From Holothuria scabra (lineage: Eukaryota; Echinodermata; Holothuroidea; Aspidochirotida; Holothuriidae), in contig CM074185.1 of assembly GCA_037179385.1 (NCBI GenBank), positions 51,525,000 to 51,588,999 of the forward strand: a DNA stretch of 64,000 bases, read 5' to 3'. The position numbers and the translations under genes were made by a program. The notes under the pieces are model-generated. The model saw only the letters and a program-made list of their open reading frames with translations, ran no database searches and was not told the origin of the DNA. Of the stretch, positions 23,241 through 34,900 are shown piece after piece (within the stretch, counting starts at the first letter, position 1; each line of letters starts with the position of its first letter).

Positions 23241-25570
23241 GGCCAATTGGGAAATTTTAGGGGAAGAGGGGTCCGAACGTCGGTGAACGGCCCCTCCTCT
23301 GGATCGTCACTGGTTGGGAAAATACCAAAGAATCTGAACTCCCCATATTGATGGCAATTTTGGAATGATTGCATACCCGACGACTGAACATACTTGTTGC
23401 AGTACAGTATGATCCAACACTCTCCGATGACATTTCGAAAGTTTTCCAAAATTTGTTTTCCTTTTTATACAAAATATTTCAAAATCAAGAGCTTATATGG
23501 GAGAAAATTGTAAATTTTATGAGAGCCAATTTATGCACGGTCTCTTGATGTTGTGGTGTCACATATTCACAGGTGCGGCGATCCGTCTTTGAAAGTGGGG
23601 AGGTATTCGGTGTCACTGTCTACGCGGAGCGCCACTATTAGTTGGCGCGGAGAGTACAAAGAAAACTTCGGCCACAAATAAACCCAAGATCACCGGAAAC
23701 GGCCCTTCCGTGATATCTAACTTGGTATCGCATTTTATAAAAAGGTAGAATAGCCTATCGTAAAAAGTATAGAAAAGTAAAAATTTGAAGAGGGTTAAAG
23801 TATTTTAAAGTACTAATTGTCTGATAGACTTGAGCGATCAATCTCCATCTCTTGCAGCTCCCTGTTCAGGAAAGTTTTGAAAATGTTGACCTTGTATTGA
23901 AGAAAAGTTTGGATTCTGGGTTCGCTCTAAAAGGAAATATGAAAGCATCGGGATAACTGAAGAATCTGTACTTCTTACAGTGGCGTAGGAAGCAAAATGA
24001 AAGTGTATGTGTGTGTGTTGGGGGGGGGGGGGGGGCTTTTGGACCATACACCCCACCCTACCCCATTGACCAAAAGGTAAATAATTGATACTATTTTTTT
24101 CGCTTTTTTCTAGGAACAAGAACAATTTAAAAAAATCTGTTATTTTTTCCTACGTGTGAACACCTTTGTATTAGTAACGTAATTTACGGGGCACGGAACG
24201 CTTCGAAGATTTCAGTCCTTTCACACTTTTGTAAATATGGAGCTTGCATTGCAAAAATAGTTTTGATTCAGGGTTTCCTGTGGGGAAATTTGAATATTTG
24301 GGGGACTATCGAAGAAACTGCATTTCCGATTAGCATATATCTGAGATAGCATGTCGACTGAAGATCGTTGTTGTTACATTATGTTATCTAAGGAGTGCAT
24401 GTTTGAGGCTTCGCGGCAACATTCAAAGAGCTCCCAAAACTTTGTTGCCTTTTTAGACAAAATATTTAAAAACTAAAAGCCTATATGGAAGAAAATTTTA
24501 GGGAAAGGACACTGTAGCTGCTCAGAAATGTTTACCACTAACTGCTCAATGAGCGACCACTCACTGCATTAAGGGTTGCAATTCAGGGCACGCGAAGCGC
24601 GCAAATAATTTTTTAAAGCTAATAATTACAAATATGAAGCTTTCATTAGGAAGAATTCGGAATTTTATGAGGATAAGTTGGTAAAATCGAACTGTATTTG
24701 AATGGTGTCTCAAATAGCTATTTTCCGAATTTTTCACTTTTTCAAGCCACGGGGCATTCGGCTCCTGCCTCCTGTAACCACGTCACTGCTTTGCGACATT
24801 GAACATTGATAACATTTTGACACTTCAATAACCAGATAACTAGAGAATCTGTCAGTTGAGTACTCAATTGACAGGGTTGAAACGTATCTGATGATAGGTG
24901 AGCATGAGGGCATTTAAGTACGGTAGGCCAATGGTTCCCTGCCTGGATGATGAAGTCTTGCTTGAAGACTATCTTCAGTTGGTGAGGAGCGCACATACAA
25001 TTTGGAAAATTCCTGCTCCTCAGACAGCTTGAAATTGTATGTTTCGGGCTTGTAAGTAGTAGCTTAGTTTTCCGATTTTTCCTTCAAGTGTGAACACCAC
25101 TGTGTGAGGGACATAATGTGGCGCACGAAGCGCGCCAAAACTTTTGCCCCTGTTAAACAAATACATGTAGATTTGGAGGTTTTACTGCAGAAAGGATTCT
25201 GGGTTTCCTGTTACGAAATTCAAAGAGTTGGGGGATAACTGAAGAATTTGCAATTCCAGTATATCCTATTGGTGGCAAATCTGAGGATGATTGCACGATG
25301 ACTGAATCGTTGTTGCTACATAATGTTATCTTAGGCCTACGAATTGATGCTCTCCAATGGCATTTCAAAAGTGTCCCAAATTTTGTTGTCCCTTTTAGAC
25401 AAAATATTTCAAAATCAAGAACTATCATTGAAGAAAATTTGGAATTCTGTGGAAGACAGTTTACAAAAACAGCAATATAGCTGGCAGTGTCTCTTGATGA
25501 TGTGGTATCACATATGGTACATATCCGATTTTGTCATTTCCAGAGCTCGGAAAAGTTTACCAAACTGATA
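23241..25570. repeat. Mosaic of dispersed hAT-like modules
   Basis: Related blocks recur at 23390-23520, 24340-24500, 25260-25470 and 26560-26690 (GTTGCTACATAATGTTATC, GACAAAATATTTCAAAATC). A hAT-type left terminus CAGTGGCGTAGGAAGC at 23978 is followed by a G run at 24020-24033. A palindromic-core module lies at about 23630 and a terminus-like ACCACGTCACTG ends near 24788. No complete element could be delimited. Confidence 0.5.
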
Positions 25571-25760
25571 TAACATAACATAACATAACATAACATAACA
25601 TAACATAACATAACATAACATAACATAACATAACATAACATAACATAACATAACATAACATAACATAACATAACATAACATAACATAACATAACATAACA
25701 TAACATAACATAACATAACATAACATAACATAACATAACATAACATAACATAACATAACA
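25571..25760 (-). repeat. (TGTTA)n microsatellite, 38 copies, LINE 3' tail
   Basis: An uninterrupted pentanucleotide array (TAACA on the + strand) of 190 bp. On the minus strand it directly follows the 3' end of the LINE remnant at 25761-26028, so it is best read as that element's repetitive tail, perhaps later expanded. The MLCYV-repeat open frames across it are artefacts. Confidence 0.9.
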
Positions 25761-25864
25761 GGTTAAAGGGCAAAGGAGGGCTGTAAAGGCCCCATAAGAT
25801 GCCCTGTAATCCAAAAACCCCCCAAAACAAAGCAAACCACCAACACCTAAAGAGCCCAGAAAGA

Positions 25865-26028
25865 TTAGATTCTACCACAGTCATGGAAAAACTTGTCAAT
25901 ATTAACCTAAAAACGGTGCACTGATGTGGAGTTAACAACCCACTCAGGCAGGCTATTCCACTCACTAACAACCCTATGAGAGAAACTGAACTTCCTAATG
26001 TCAAGTCTAGCAAAAGACTTTTCAAGCT
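25865..26028 (-). pseudogene. LINE reverse transcriptase, extreme C-terminus
   Basis: On the minus strand one frame reads LEKSFARLDIRKFSFSHRVV, then SEWNSLPEWVV and NSTSVHRF, an internal stop, then VNIDKFFHDCGRI and a stop. The RxxxFSxRVVxxWNSLPxxVV pattern is the conserved end of CR1/Jockey/L2-like polymerases. The 3' UTR runs 25864-25761 and is followed by the (TGTTA)n tail. The copy is 5'-truncated and has one stop in frame. This differs in sequence from the remnant at 435-931, which looks like another family. Confidence 0.82.
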
Positions 26029-26700
26029 TTTATATATATGAGCAAGCACTATTGCCTCCGAAATTGAGCTTTGCGGCGCGCGAAGCGACCCGAAATTGTT
26101 ACTGTTTTTGAGATTTGGAGAAATGTAAAAAGTACGTTTTCTGACCTGGGAAATGGGGGGGGGGGGGGGGGGGAGCATGCTTCCGCCGCTCATTTTTCAC
26201 GGGGAAGGGGGGTATCGCCCCATCAGGCTCCTGCTTCCTTCCTACGCCTATAATTTTACCCAAATGTTTTAAGAGTGTAGCTTGAACATCGGCGGAAAAT
26301 AGTTTTAGAAGCTATTTTACGTGTTCAAATCAGTTTAGTCATTGTTAAGTTTGTTTAGAGTTTTCAAGAAGTAGTGACATTTCTTACATTCAGGTAAATA
26401 AAGTAAGGTAGACACCCCCTACTGAAAAATGTGGGGGAGGAAGTATGCTCCTGCCAACGGAAGTATGCTTCCGCCGCCGCGCTTCTGTACGGGTCATAAA
26501 ACATTTTTTTTTTCATTTCTCCAAAGATCAATGAATCAATACAAATGACGATCAAAAATCTTTCATAATTCCAAGTTTTCTCTAATTTAATGTCTTGATT
26601 TCGAAATACTTGTTTATAAAAGACAAAAAAGTTTCGGAATCTTTTAAAATGTCATCGGGGAACCTCAGTTTGTAGGTGTTTATAACATTGTGCGGATGCC
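26029..26700. repeat. hAT-like module fragments
   Basis: It contains CGGCGCGCGAAGCGACCCG, an 18-base G run (26157-26174) and CTTCCTACGCCTA near 26250, the signature of a decayed hAT right end. A 26560-26690 block matches 25340-25420. No gene recognised. Confidence 0.45.
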
Positions 26701-28831
26701 AGGCTGGATCCTCGGCCAGCTAGCCTTGGATCATCATATGAGGCAGAACGTGAAGCCGAATTGTGCTAGCTTCACCACGTGTTTTTTTTATGTAGTCTGC
26801 GTACCGTACATCAGCTTTAGCTTTGTAAGTTCAGTTTTGAAACAAGATCAAAAAGCGCCCGATCGGTTAGTAGAGTAATGTGATACGTGTTCAGGCCGAA
26901 ACCGCTAGAGGTCAGACTTAGACAGTTCTTCTAACTTTGCATTTGAACTCAACTGTGTTTGTCTTGAGTTGTCTGTCAGATATCTTGACTGTAAGTTCTC
27001 ATGAATGTTCTACGGTGCTAAGATTAGTCGAAATTTCCAAATAGTGAAGTCTAGCCCATTCACCTAGTTTCCCGTATCTTATTTTCGCGCAACACATACT
27101 AAGGCTTACGTCTGTGTAACATTACACTTCAGCAGGCCATAGACCGTAGCGTAGGTGAAATTTGCCAATTTAGCCAACCTATAAATTCCGAGGCTGATGA
27201 ACCCCTCTAGCAATGGCTGCCTAGCCTAGCTACAGTCACTAAACAGAAGCGCTGATCGGATTTGTCTATACTATTGAATGACAGTAGGCTAGGCAAGGTC
27301 TTACTCTTAAAAAATAAAAGCAGGCTTCGATAAATTCGTTTTTTATTACTTGCCTATTGGGCCAGGGATTCCCAAAGTCTACTTGTCTATTCCTTTGCGA
27401 AGAAGGCTTCTGTGCTGCTTGCCTGGTGGGCTACAATACTGAGCAGTTCACTTGTCCAAGTCATTTTTTACTTGTTCCGGACTGTTGGGCGGGGGATTTG
27501 TTGAAGCCTGCTTAAAAGTAAAATTGAAGGAACACTTTGAGTCTAGGCTACCTGGTCTTCCGCTAGCTTGGTAATGTTGCACTGGGTTTTCATACAGCTG
27601 ATCGCTGTTCATAATTGCCACCTGGGTCATTCTGTCTAATCAACAAATTTTTAGGAAAGTCCCTGGGTGACCATCTCAGATTTTGATGATATAATTATGT
27701 TGCTGCATAGACAAAAGTCCCACACTGAAATTTTGGGGCCCATAGCTCAAGCAGTTTGGGAGTTAAGGCCATCTAAAAAGTATTGCACAATACTGTACCA
27801 TATTTTCATGCCAAATGTTGCTTTTGAGTTTTTTTACGAATTTGAATGCTGATAAATCTTCATAGGAAATAGGTATGAAGCCCAAATTTGATAAATGAGA
27901 TGTCTGGTGGCGATATAAATACTGTATAATCTGATTTCAGACTTAGCAGTACAGTACTTTGCTGGTTTTCAGATATGTGGGCCCTCAAAAATTCAATTTT
28001 TCACTTCCCATGAGGCTAGAATTCAATAGGAGGTTTTAGCCATCAGGCGACATAAGACATCTATATATTTCACCCGAGAAAATGGCCTTTTCCCGGGGAA
28101 GTTTGGCTAAACGACCCTATTGAATTCTAGCGGCATGCTAACTTCCTTTCACACGTGCTAATTACCCATCGATAATTGTGACCACCTTCCCACAAAAGAT
28201 AAAAACAACAATTTTTATTTAGGTTTACTGGTATTTCTCATCAGAAATAGTATTGAAAGTCTGCTAATATTGTTACATCAAGCAAAGAACTTAAAGCAGT
28301 GGTTGTTTACATTATCTCAATGGAATTTCATTTAATCCATGTTTTGGAAAAGGTCACTAAGACAGAAGACTGTTGATCAAAATGTTTCCTAATAAGAATA
28401 AATCAAGATGAATTAAGAAACTGCACATGGCATGAAAGTACAGTACTTAGGTAACTACAGTAGTGTAAACTTCTCCAAAACTACTTCATGTCTCTGTTAA
28501 TATTTTTCTTGATTTTCATTTGATTTAAAGCCTGACTAAGTGGTTAGAGTTGGCAATAGGTTCAAATCAACAACTCTTAACCAAGGCCTATAGGCATGTT
28601 GCTACAGTTTCTGAACTGGAAGACTTGTTGAATTAGAACATTTGGCAAAGCTTCTATACGTATGTAGCGTTACTGCGACCTTATATTTGTGCATGGTCTG
28701 TTGACCACAACCAAAATTGTGAAATGGGTGTTTCAGGTATTGCCACACTTGCAACATTAATTTACTAATTTTGGTTGTGTAGCACTTGCATTTTCAGGTA
28801 AAAAATGAAGGCTGGTTCTCTTTAATTGCAG
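26701..28831 (+). other. Upstream region of GORAB; possible non-coding 5' exon
   Basis: No coding exon was recognised. GTAAGT at 26991-26996 could be the donor of an untranslated first exon that splices to the acceptor ending at 28831, but nothing beyond the signal supports it. The small inverted-repeat element at 28015-28131 lies here. Confidence 0.3.
28015..28131. mobile_element. 117-bp MITE with perfect 16-bp inverted ends
   Basis: It begins GCTAGAATTCAATAGG and ends CCTATTGAATTCTAGC, exact inverted copies. Inside are GTTTTAGCC/GGCTAAAC and a CCCGAGAAAA..CTTTTCCCGGG hairpin. One-ended relatives lie at 40309-40370 and 51138-51212. No target duplication is obvious. Confidence 0.75.
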
Positions 28832-28926
28832 GCTCAGGTTGTCTTCTGCGTACCACTCAAGACTGCCTGAATGAATACTTGATGTACTTCTAATTGAATG
28901 GTTGGCCACCACATCAAGTGGACAAA
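28832..28926 (+). other. GORAB: GORAB 5' UTR segment
   Basis: A pyrimidine-rich acceptor TTTAATTGCAG ends at 28831. The stretch carries an in-frame stop TAA at 28891-28893, so the coding start cannot lie further upstream in this exon. It also carries short out-of-frame upstream ATGs, for example ATGTACTTCTAA at about 28882. Confidence 0.5.
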
Positions 28927-28987
28927 ATGGCATGGAGTGGTTTCAGTGAGGAAATGATCAGACAGATGAAGGAAGAAGGGATGAGAG
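28927..28987 (+). CDS. GORAB: GORAB coding exon 1
   Basis: It encodes residues 1-20 plus one base. The ATG is fixed by the in-frame stop at 28891 and by the conserved WxGFSEE motif. The donor is AG|GTAATC. The split codon completes as Asp in exon 2. Confidence 0.9.
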
Positions 28988-31900
28988 GTAATCAATTCTG
29001 GTCTTACTGTATATCATTTACTGTTAACAGGGTTAAAATGTGTTGTGAGGTCAACTTACAGTAACATATCATAACAGGCTCAAGGGCAAAGGAGTGTGTT
29101 CCATAATAGTAAGCTACCTGTAGTTCATAGCTATTGCAAGGAGGGCACGGCAATGATGTAAGAGGTAAGAAAGGTCACCAAGGACCAAGTCTTTCAGTAT
29201 CTGTCACTTAATTACAGCCTACACACTGACACCCATACACTCAGACTTTCAAAATTTTTGGGAAATTTATGTGTGTGACCTTCTACGTGGAGTCCCACCA
29301 TCAGTTTGCGCAGAGGGTACAAGAAATTTTTTGGTTTTACAAACCCCATGATGGCCGGAAAGGCTTTTTCCTGAGTCTTCTAAACTACATGCACACAGCA
29401 ATGAAATAGGGATTTCATGTCTGCAATTTCTCAGTTTTTTATAAAAAATTCAATGTAAGAAAAATGGTCAGATCAGATGGGTTTTGAGGTAGACAGAAGT
29501 GGCCGACTCTCCAAAAAAATCAGTGATATGTTCACTAGCCTGCTGTAAGCTATGCTATTGTGTTTGCGTTTCAACTACTACATTCAAATATCAAAAATCT
29601 TACTTTCGCTAACTATAAATAATACTACAAGTCTTTCAACGGCTTCACTGTTGAACAGTCGATGTTTCCAACTATGTTACATGGCATATTTAAGGTATAC
29701 AAAAGCCTGTCAACTTTCTAGCGAATCTCATTTACGACCACCAAATATGACGTCACGACAAAAATTAAAATACTAAATTGTATCTCGCATAATAGGTACT
29801 GTAATATTTATGCATCGAATTTATGGCCTGGTACACATTTTCCACCTAGGTAACTAGGTTGTTCGCCGTTCGTTGTATCAGTTGTATGTACCAAAGTACA
29901 CTATTCATACTTGCTTGGTGCACCAGGTGACCATCTCATGTTTACTAATTGGTCCCTCAAAATGGGGGATTCCTGTAAATGGAAACTGGACGAAGGTTTG
30001 CAGACTCTGTACTGTATATTATACTGTTTAGAGAGGTGTATTATAATCTTGAGAGAGCGCCATCTTTCAGCTACTACAGAGTCTCCTCCACAGGCTACAT
30101 GTTCACAGACCAATATGCTCATGGTAAATTTAACCATGATGATAGGTTAAGCTCTTGATTTTGCCTTAAAAAGTTTTGCATGATGTTGGAGGTTATCACA
30201 AAGAATAATTAAGCAACTTTTAGTGCCAGTGGTGTTTTCAGTAGGAAACCCAAAGGTGTAAATGTTTTTTTTGAACCTTGTTAGGTAACAAGCCATAGCA
30301 TGGTGTGCTATAAATGCTAGATGTGTTTCGCCCGGAAAGATTATTTCCGGGGCTCATCAAAATCATGATATATAGTAGGTACTGTAGGCAATGCTGCTAG
30401 AGTGCATTTAGTCCCATACAGGGATTTTATATCCCGGCCATATCTGGACCAGTATGTCTGCACCAAAATTAATAAGTGCACTTCCTTTGAATACAGCTTA
30501 TCAGAAACCTTGCTTAGCCAGTATAATGTAGGGACTATTTGAGTATCTGTACAACAAAGTTTTCAAGTCCATTGTTTTACATTGACTTGAGTATTTGAAG
30601 TTGTTAAATTACTCAATAACTGTTATTAACAAAACTGCTTAGAAATTACTACTTCTAAATGTTTACTGCATTGTTGGTTTAAATTACCTGTAGGGGCAAT
30701 ATTCCATCATAAATTTTGTTTAAGGTTTTATGATTTTCCACATTTTACTTCCTTAATCATAAAAAAAAAGAAAACGAGGGCTCTAAATTCCTGACCGCGC
30801 TAACATTGGAAAGTCATTTGCATATATTAGTATTATATGGCTGAATATTAGGAAAATGGTGTGAATAATATGATTTTGGTTTGTTGATGATATTCAGCTT
30901 TCAAAGAAGACTTTTGTGTGGGACAGGTACACAAATTAAACCAAAAAGTATTAATATGGCCATATAAGTTTATATGGTTATCTGACATGGTATTTTAATC
31001 AGTTGTATCTGGCTTGATGTTGCCATGTAAAACTTTATTTGCATATCTTGACAAACATTTCATCAAGTCATATATTGATTTGGCCGTCTAAAACTTTATT
31101 TACCTACAGTATCTGGACTGGCATTTTATCAAATTATATAAGGCTTGATATGGCCATATTAAGCATAGTAAATTACATATCTGGACTGGTATTTCATCAA
31201 GTTATATTTGGCTTGATGTGGCCGTATAAAACTTTATTTGCAGCTGGACTGACACTTCATCATGTTATACAGTATCTGGCTTGATATGGCCATATGAAAC
31301 TTTATTTGCATATCTGGAAAGTCATTTCTTCAAGTTGTATAGATTGTTACGGCCATATAAAACTTTATTTACATATCTGAACAAACATTTCATCAAGTTA
31401 TATCTCGCATCTCGCTTGAAATGGCCTTCTAAAACTCTATCTAAACTGGCATTTCATCAAGTTATATTTGGCTTGATGTAGCCATATAAATCTTTATAAT
31501 ACATATCTGGACTGGCACTTCATCAAGTTATACAGTAGCTGGCTTGATATGGCCGTATGAAACTTCATTTGCATATCTTGAAAGGCATTTCTACACGTTA
31601 TATCGGGCCTGATATGGTCACAAAAAACTTGATTTAATTTATCAAGATACCTACAGTATAAATGGTTTTACACCTGGATTCATATGGCCATATCAAACTT
31701 TATAATCAGGCAGATAATTCCAGATACTGTATTTCAGATATAAATTTTGAGTAAGGGTCTGTTTGGAGTGAGAAAATTGGGCCTTTAAAGGGCATTTCCT
31801 CTCACCCCAAACTACAATTCTTGTAGGGGTTTACAGAAATCCCAATTAGCTCAGCTCTTTAAATGACACCTACAGTAATTCAAACAATGCAGAGTGCCAA

Positions 31901-34900
31901 AGCTTATATTACACTGCATGAACTGTACTGAGAGTGTTTTGAGCTTTTCTATTCTCACCCTGAAGCAATAAACTGAGATTTTGTCTGGATGAGGTTGAAT
32001 TTCAGACAATTGTGGGACAGTCATAAATAAGAAGGTTACAGTAGGAGAATTGGTAGGCCTACTGTTTGGGGTTGGAGAATTGGGCTCTTTAATATTTCCA
32101 GTTGACTTTAACAATAACAAACTATATGAAGCAGTACTTACTGTACTCAGAAGGTGCTGTTAAGGATGAAAGGCCAAGACCTGAGACCAGCATACAGTTT
32201 TCATCTGATTGATTTACTGTACATGATCTGAAATTTTGCCAGTAACTGTTACTTCTTGTATTGGTGTACAGTACAATGAGCTGACATATGTTCACCATAT
32301 AGTCTACTGACAAGCAGCAAAACTCAGACAGTACAGTAGGTTGTAAACCATTGTTAAGGAAGTTTGCTTGTGGTTCAGTATTAAGTTTTTGACTGTGCAT
32401 GTACAGTATACATACATTCAGGTGTTAAAACAAGTTTGATGATGTGTGGCCTACTCGCTTTTCAGATGGCCTGACAAAGTCTAAGCCAAAAGGTGACATG
32501 AAAAGTGCAGGCAAAAGAGGACGGTCATCTGCTAGAAGAGGGAGGATGCCTGCATCCACACAGAAATTAATTACTGACGGTGACCATGGATCTTTGTTAG
32601 AACCATCGGCTAAATTAGACCCATCACCTAGTAACCATCCCGAGAATCAAGCATGGAAAGAATTACAAGCAACACAAAAGAAAAGGGATTCAAATAATAT
32701 CAGACAGGTACAATGCACGAGAATGTCCCCTTTCTCATCAGTTTCTGTATAAATCAAAATATCATACTGCACACCAGATAAAAAGGTACAGTAGGCCTGC
32801 TGTACCCAACATTAATGGGGCTGGTCCAGACCAACCAGTACGGTATGATATCAATGATTAATATTGTAGGAGATTTGAGTGTGACAGATTCTTTGACTCT
32901 ACCCTTTTTTCAGGCTTAGGTGGGATCATTTTTCAGGACTTGAGAGTCATAGAAGCTATTGGAAAGTGTCAACTTTAAAGTCAATTGAAACAAATGAAAT
33001 ATTTCAAATTGTTTGAAAATACTGTATCTGTGTTGACTTGATTCCGTCTGTCGTCTGGAACGAATGTATGATAATGTGGAAAAGTCATAAATAGGTTTAA
33101 TGTTTTAAAAGTTCTGGAAAGTTGTGGAATGAAAAATTGAAGTTTTAAGAACTGATCCCAGCCTGTTTAGGATGTGAACTTGTGACAGGTTTTTGATGTT
33201 TTGAAAAACAGACTCTTGGCCAACTAAACCTGGATAAACCTGGGTGTCAGCCTCAATCAGTCTTGGTTTGGTCAAATTTTGGGTGATTTGTGGTCATTTT
33301 TGTTAATACTGTGCAAACTAATACTGTGCAAACTATGTACAATATCAACTTGAAATTTGTTTCAAAGCATTCCAAGTTATGTGTCTCAGTTTCACTATTA
33401 CTGTAATCGTAACTATTGTACTTACACAGCATCAGTTAAAATACCTGTAACTGAGAGTGTGTATAAGAGCAGGTATTCTTCCAGAAACTCCCCCTCTTCT
33501 TTTTTTCCGGGGGGGGGGATCTATTACTGCGGAACCCCAAGTCCAAATTGATGGTGCAGATGCCAAAAGGGGGTTTTGGTGTTGAAAGGCCCTATAAAGT
33601 GCAATCGGAAGGGTTTTGCAGGCTTTGTTTTCTTATAAGTTCAAACATTGTATTTTTTGTAGTTTTTATTTCTGTGGCAACAGAAAGGTGGGGTAATATT
33701 TTACCTACGTTCTTCTTTCAGTTTGCAGTGTCACAGTAAAGATCATGATGAATTGTGAAAAAGCAAAATGTGAAGAAAACGAAATGACTTTAGTTTGTTA
33801 GTTAGCTAGAATGAGGTCCAATGACATACCAAAATGATTGCATTAATATTGTCTGCCAGACAAGAAAGTAAAGTTCAAATATCTTTCCAGGTGAGGTTCA
33901 AGTTTAAAATTGGTTTCAAATACAGGTCAAGTAGAGTTCAGGTCTCCCATTAAGTTGTCTCTAATGACAGGCAGGGAATTACAGAGGGCCAATACCTTCA
34001 GGCCACATGGGGGTGAAATGAAATGAAGGGGGAAAAATAAGCCATTACTTGATTAGCAGGTAAGCACACTTTTCAAGTGGCCTTAATTTTTTTTAGATGT
34101 GCATGTCATTTGTGGTTTTATAAATGAAGAAAGTAAAGGGGGTAAGTGTTTTCTCATTCTCTCTTTTACAAATGTCATTTTTCAGAAGGAGGTCTCCCAA
34201 ACAACGCCAGTTGAAGAGAAAGAAAAAACTCCTCTGGAGGATAATGTCAGTGAGACTGAAAAAGAAATGAAATTAAAAATACTGGATGAGGCAGAAGGGA
34301 AACAGTGAGTTACAATCTCAGGTGGTACCAATTTTAGTAGTGGTGCATGGGAGCCCCTGTACAAATGTTTCTGAAATTGATGTAGGCTAGAAAGCCAAGG
34401 TTTATGTGATACTTAGATCTCAACATTAATATGATAAGCAAAAAAGGTATAATCATGCTTTCCTTTGAAGCATGTGAAAGGAAAAAGTAAAAGAAGAAAA
34501 CTAGATGTGTGTTTAAGTGGAGTAGAAGAAACAAGCCATTGAGCCACAACTGTAAAGGCAGGTGTGGTCGGCTGGATTTAAACATATTGGTTAGAACCTG
34601 AGCTCTAGAACTTCATCTACTGTTACTTACCAACTCGCACATTACAATACTTTATATTTTAAGAATTGGTACTGGCTCTTCAATCTTATGCCCTCGTGTA
34701 GATGAGCTGTGTGTTTTTAATTAACCTAAAATTTTGAATTTTTTACACAATGCATAAAATAAAGTATTACTTCTTAATTTAAAAGATACCTCTGCTTTTA
34801 CCTCTGCTGCAGGTTATAGATTATTTTAACTGAGATGCAGTAACTTCTTTGAACTAGAAAACCAACTTATATGGTATCTGCAAGAATGGTGCATGGTTAA

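Noticed and set aside
25534..26193. 219-residue minus-strand open frame with repeated MLCYV
   Set aside because: It is the translation of the pentanucleotide array joined to the wrong frame of the LINE remnant; the true polymerase frame is another one.
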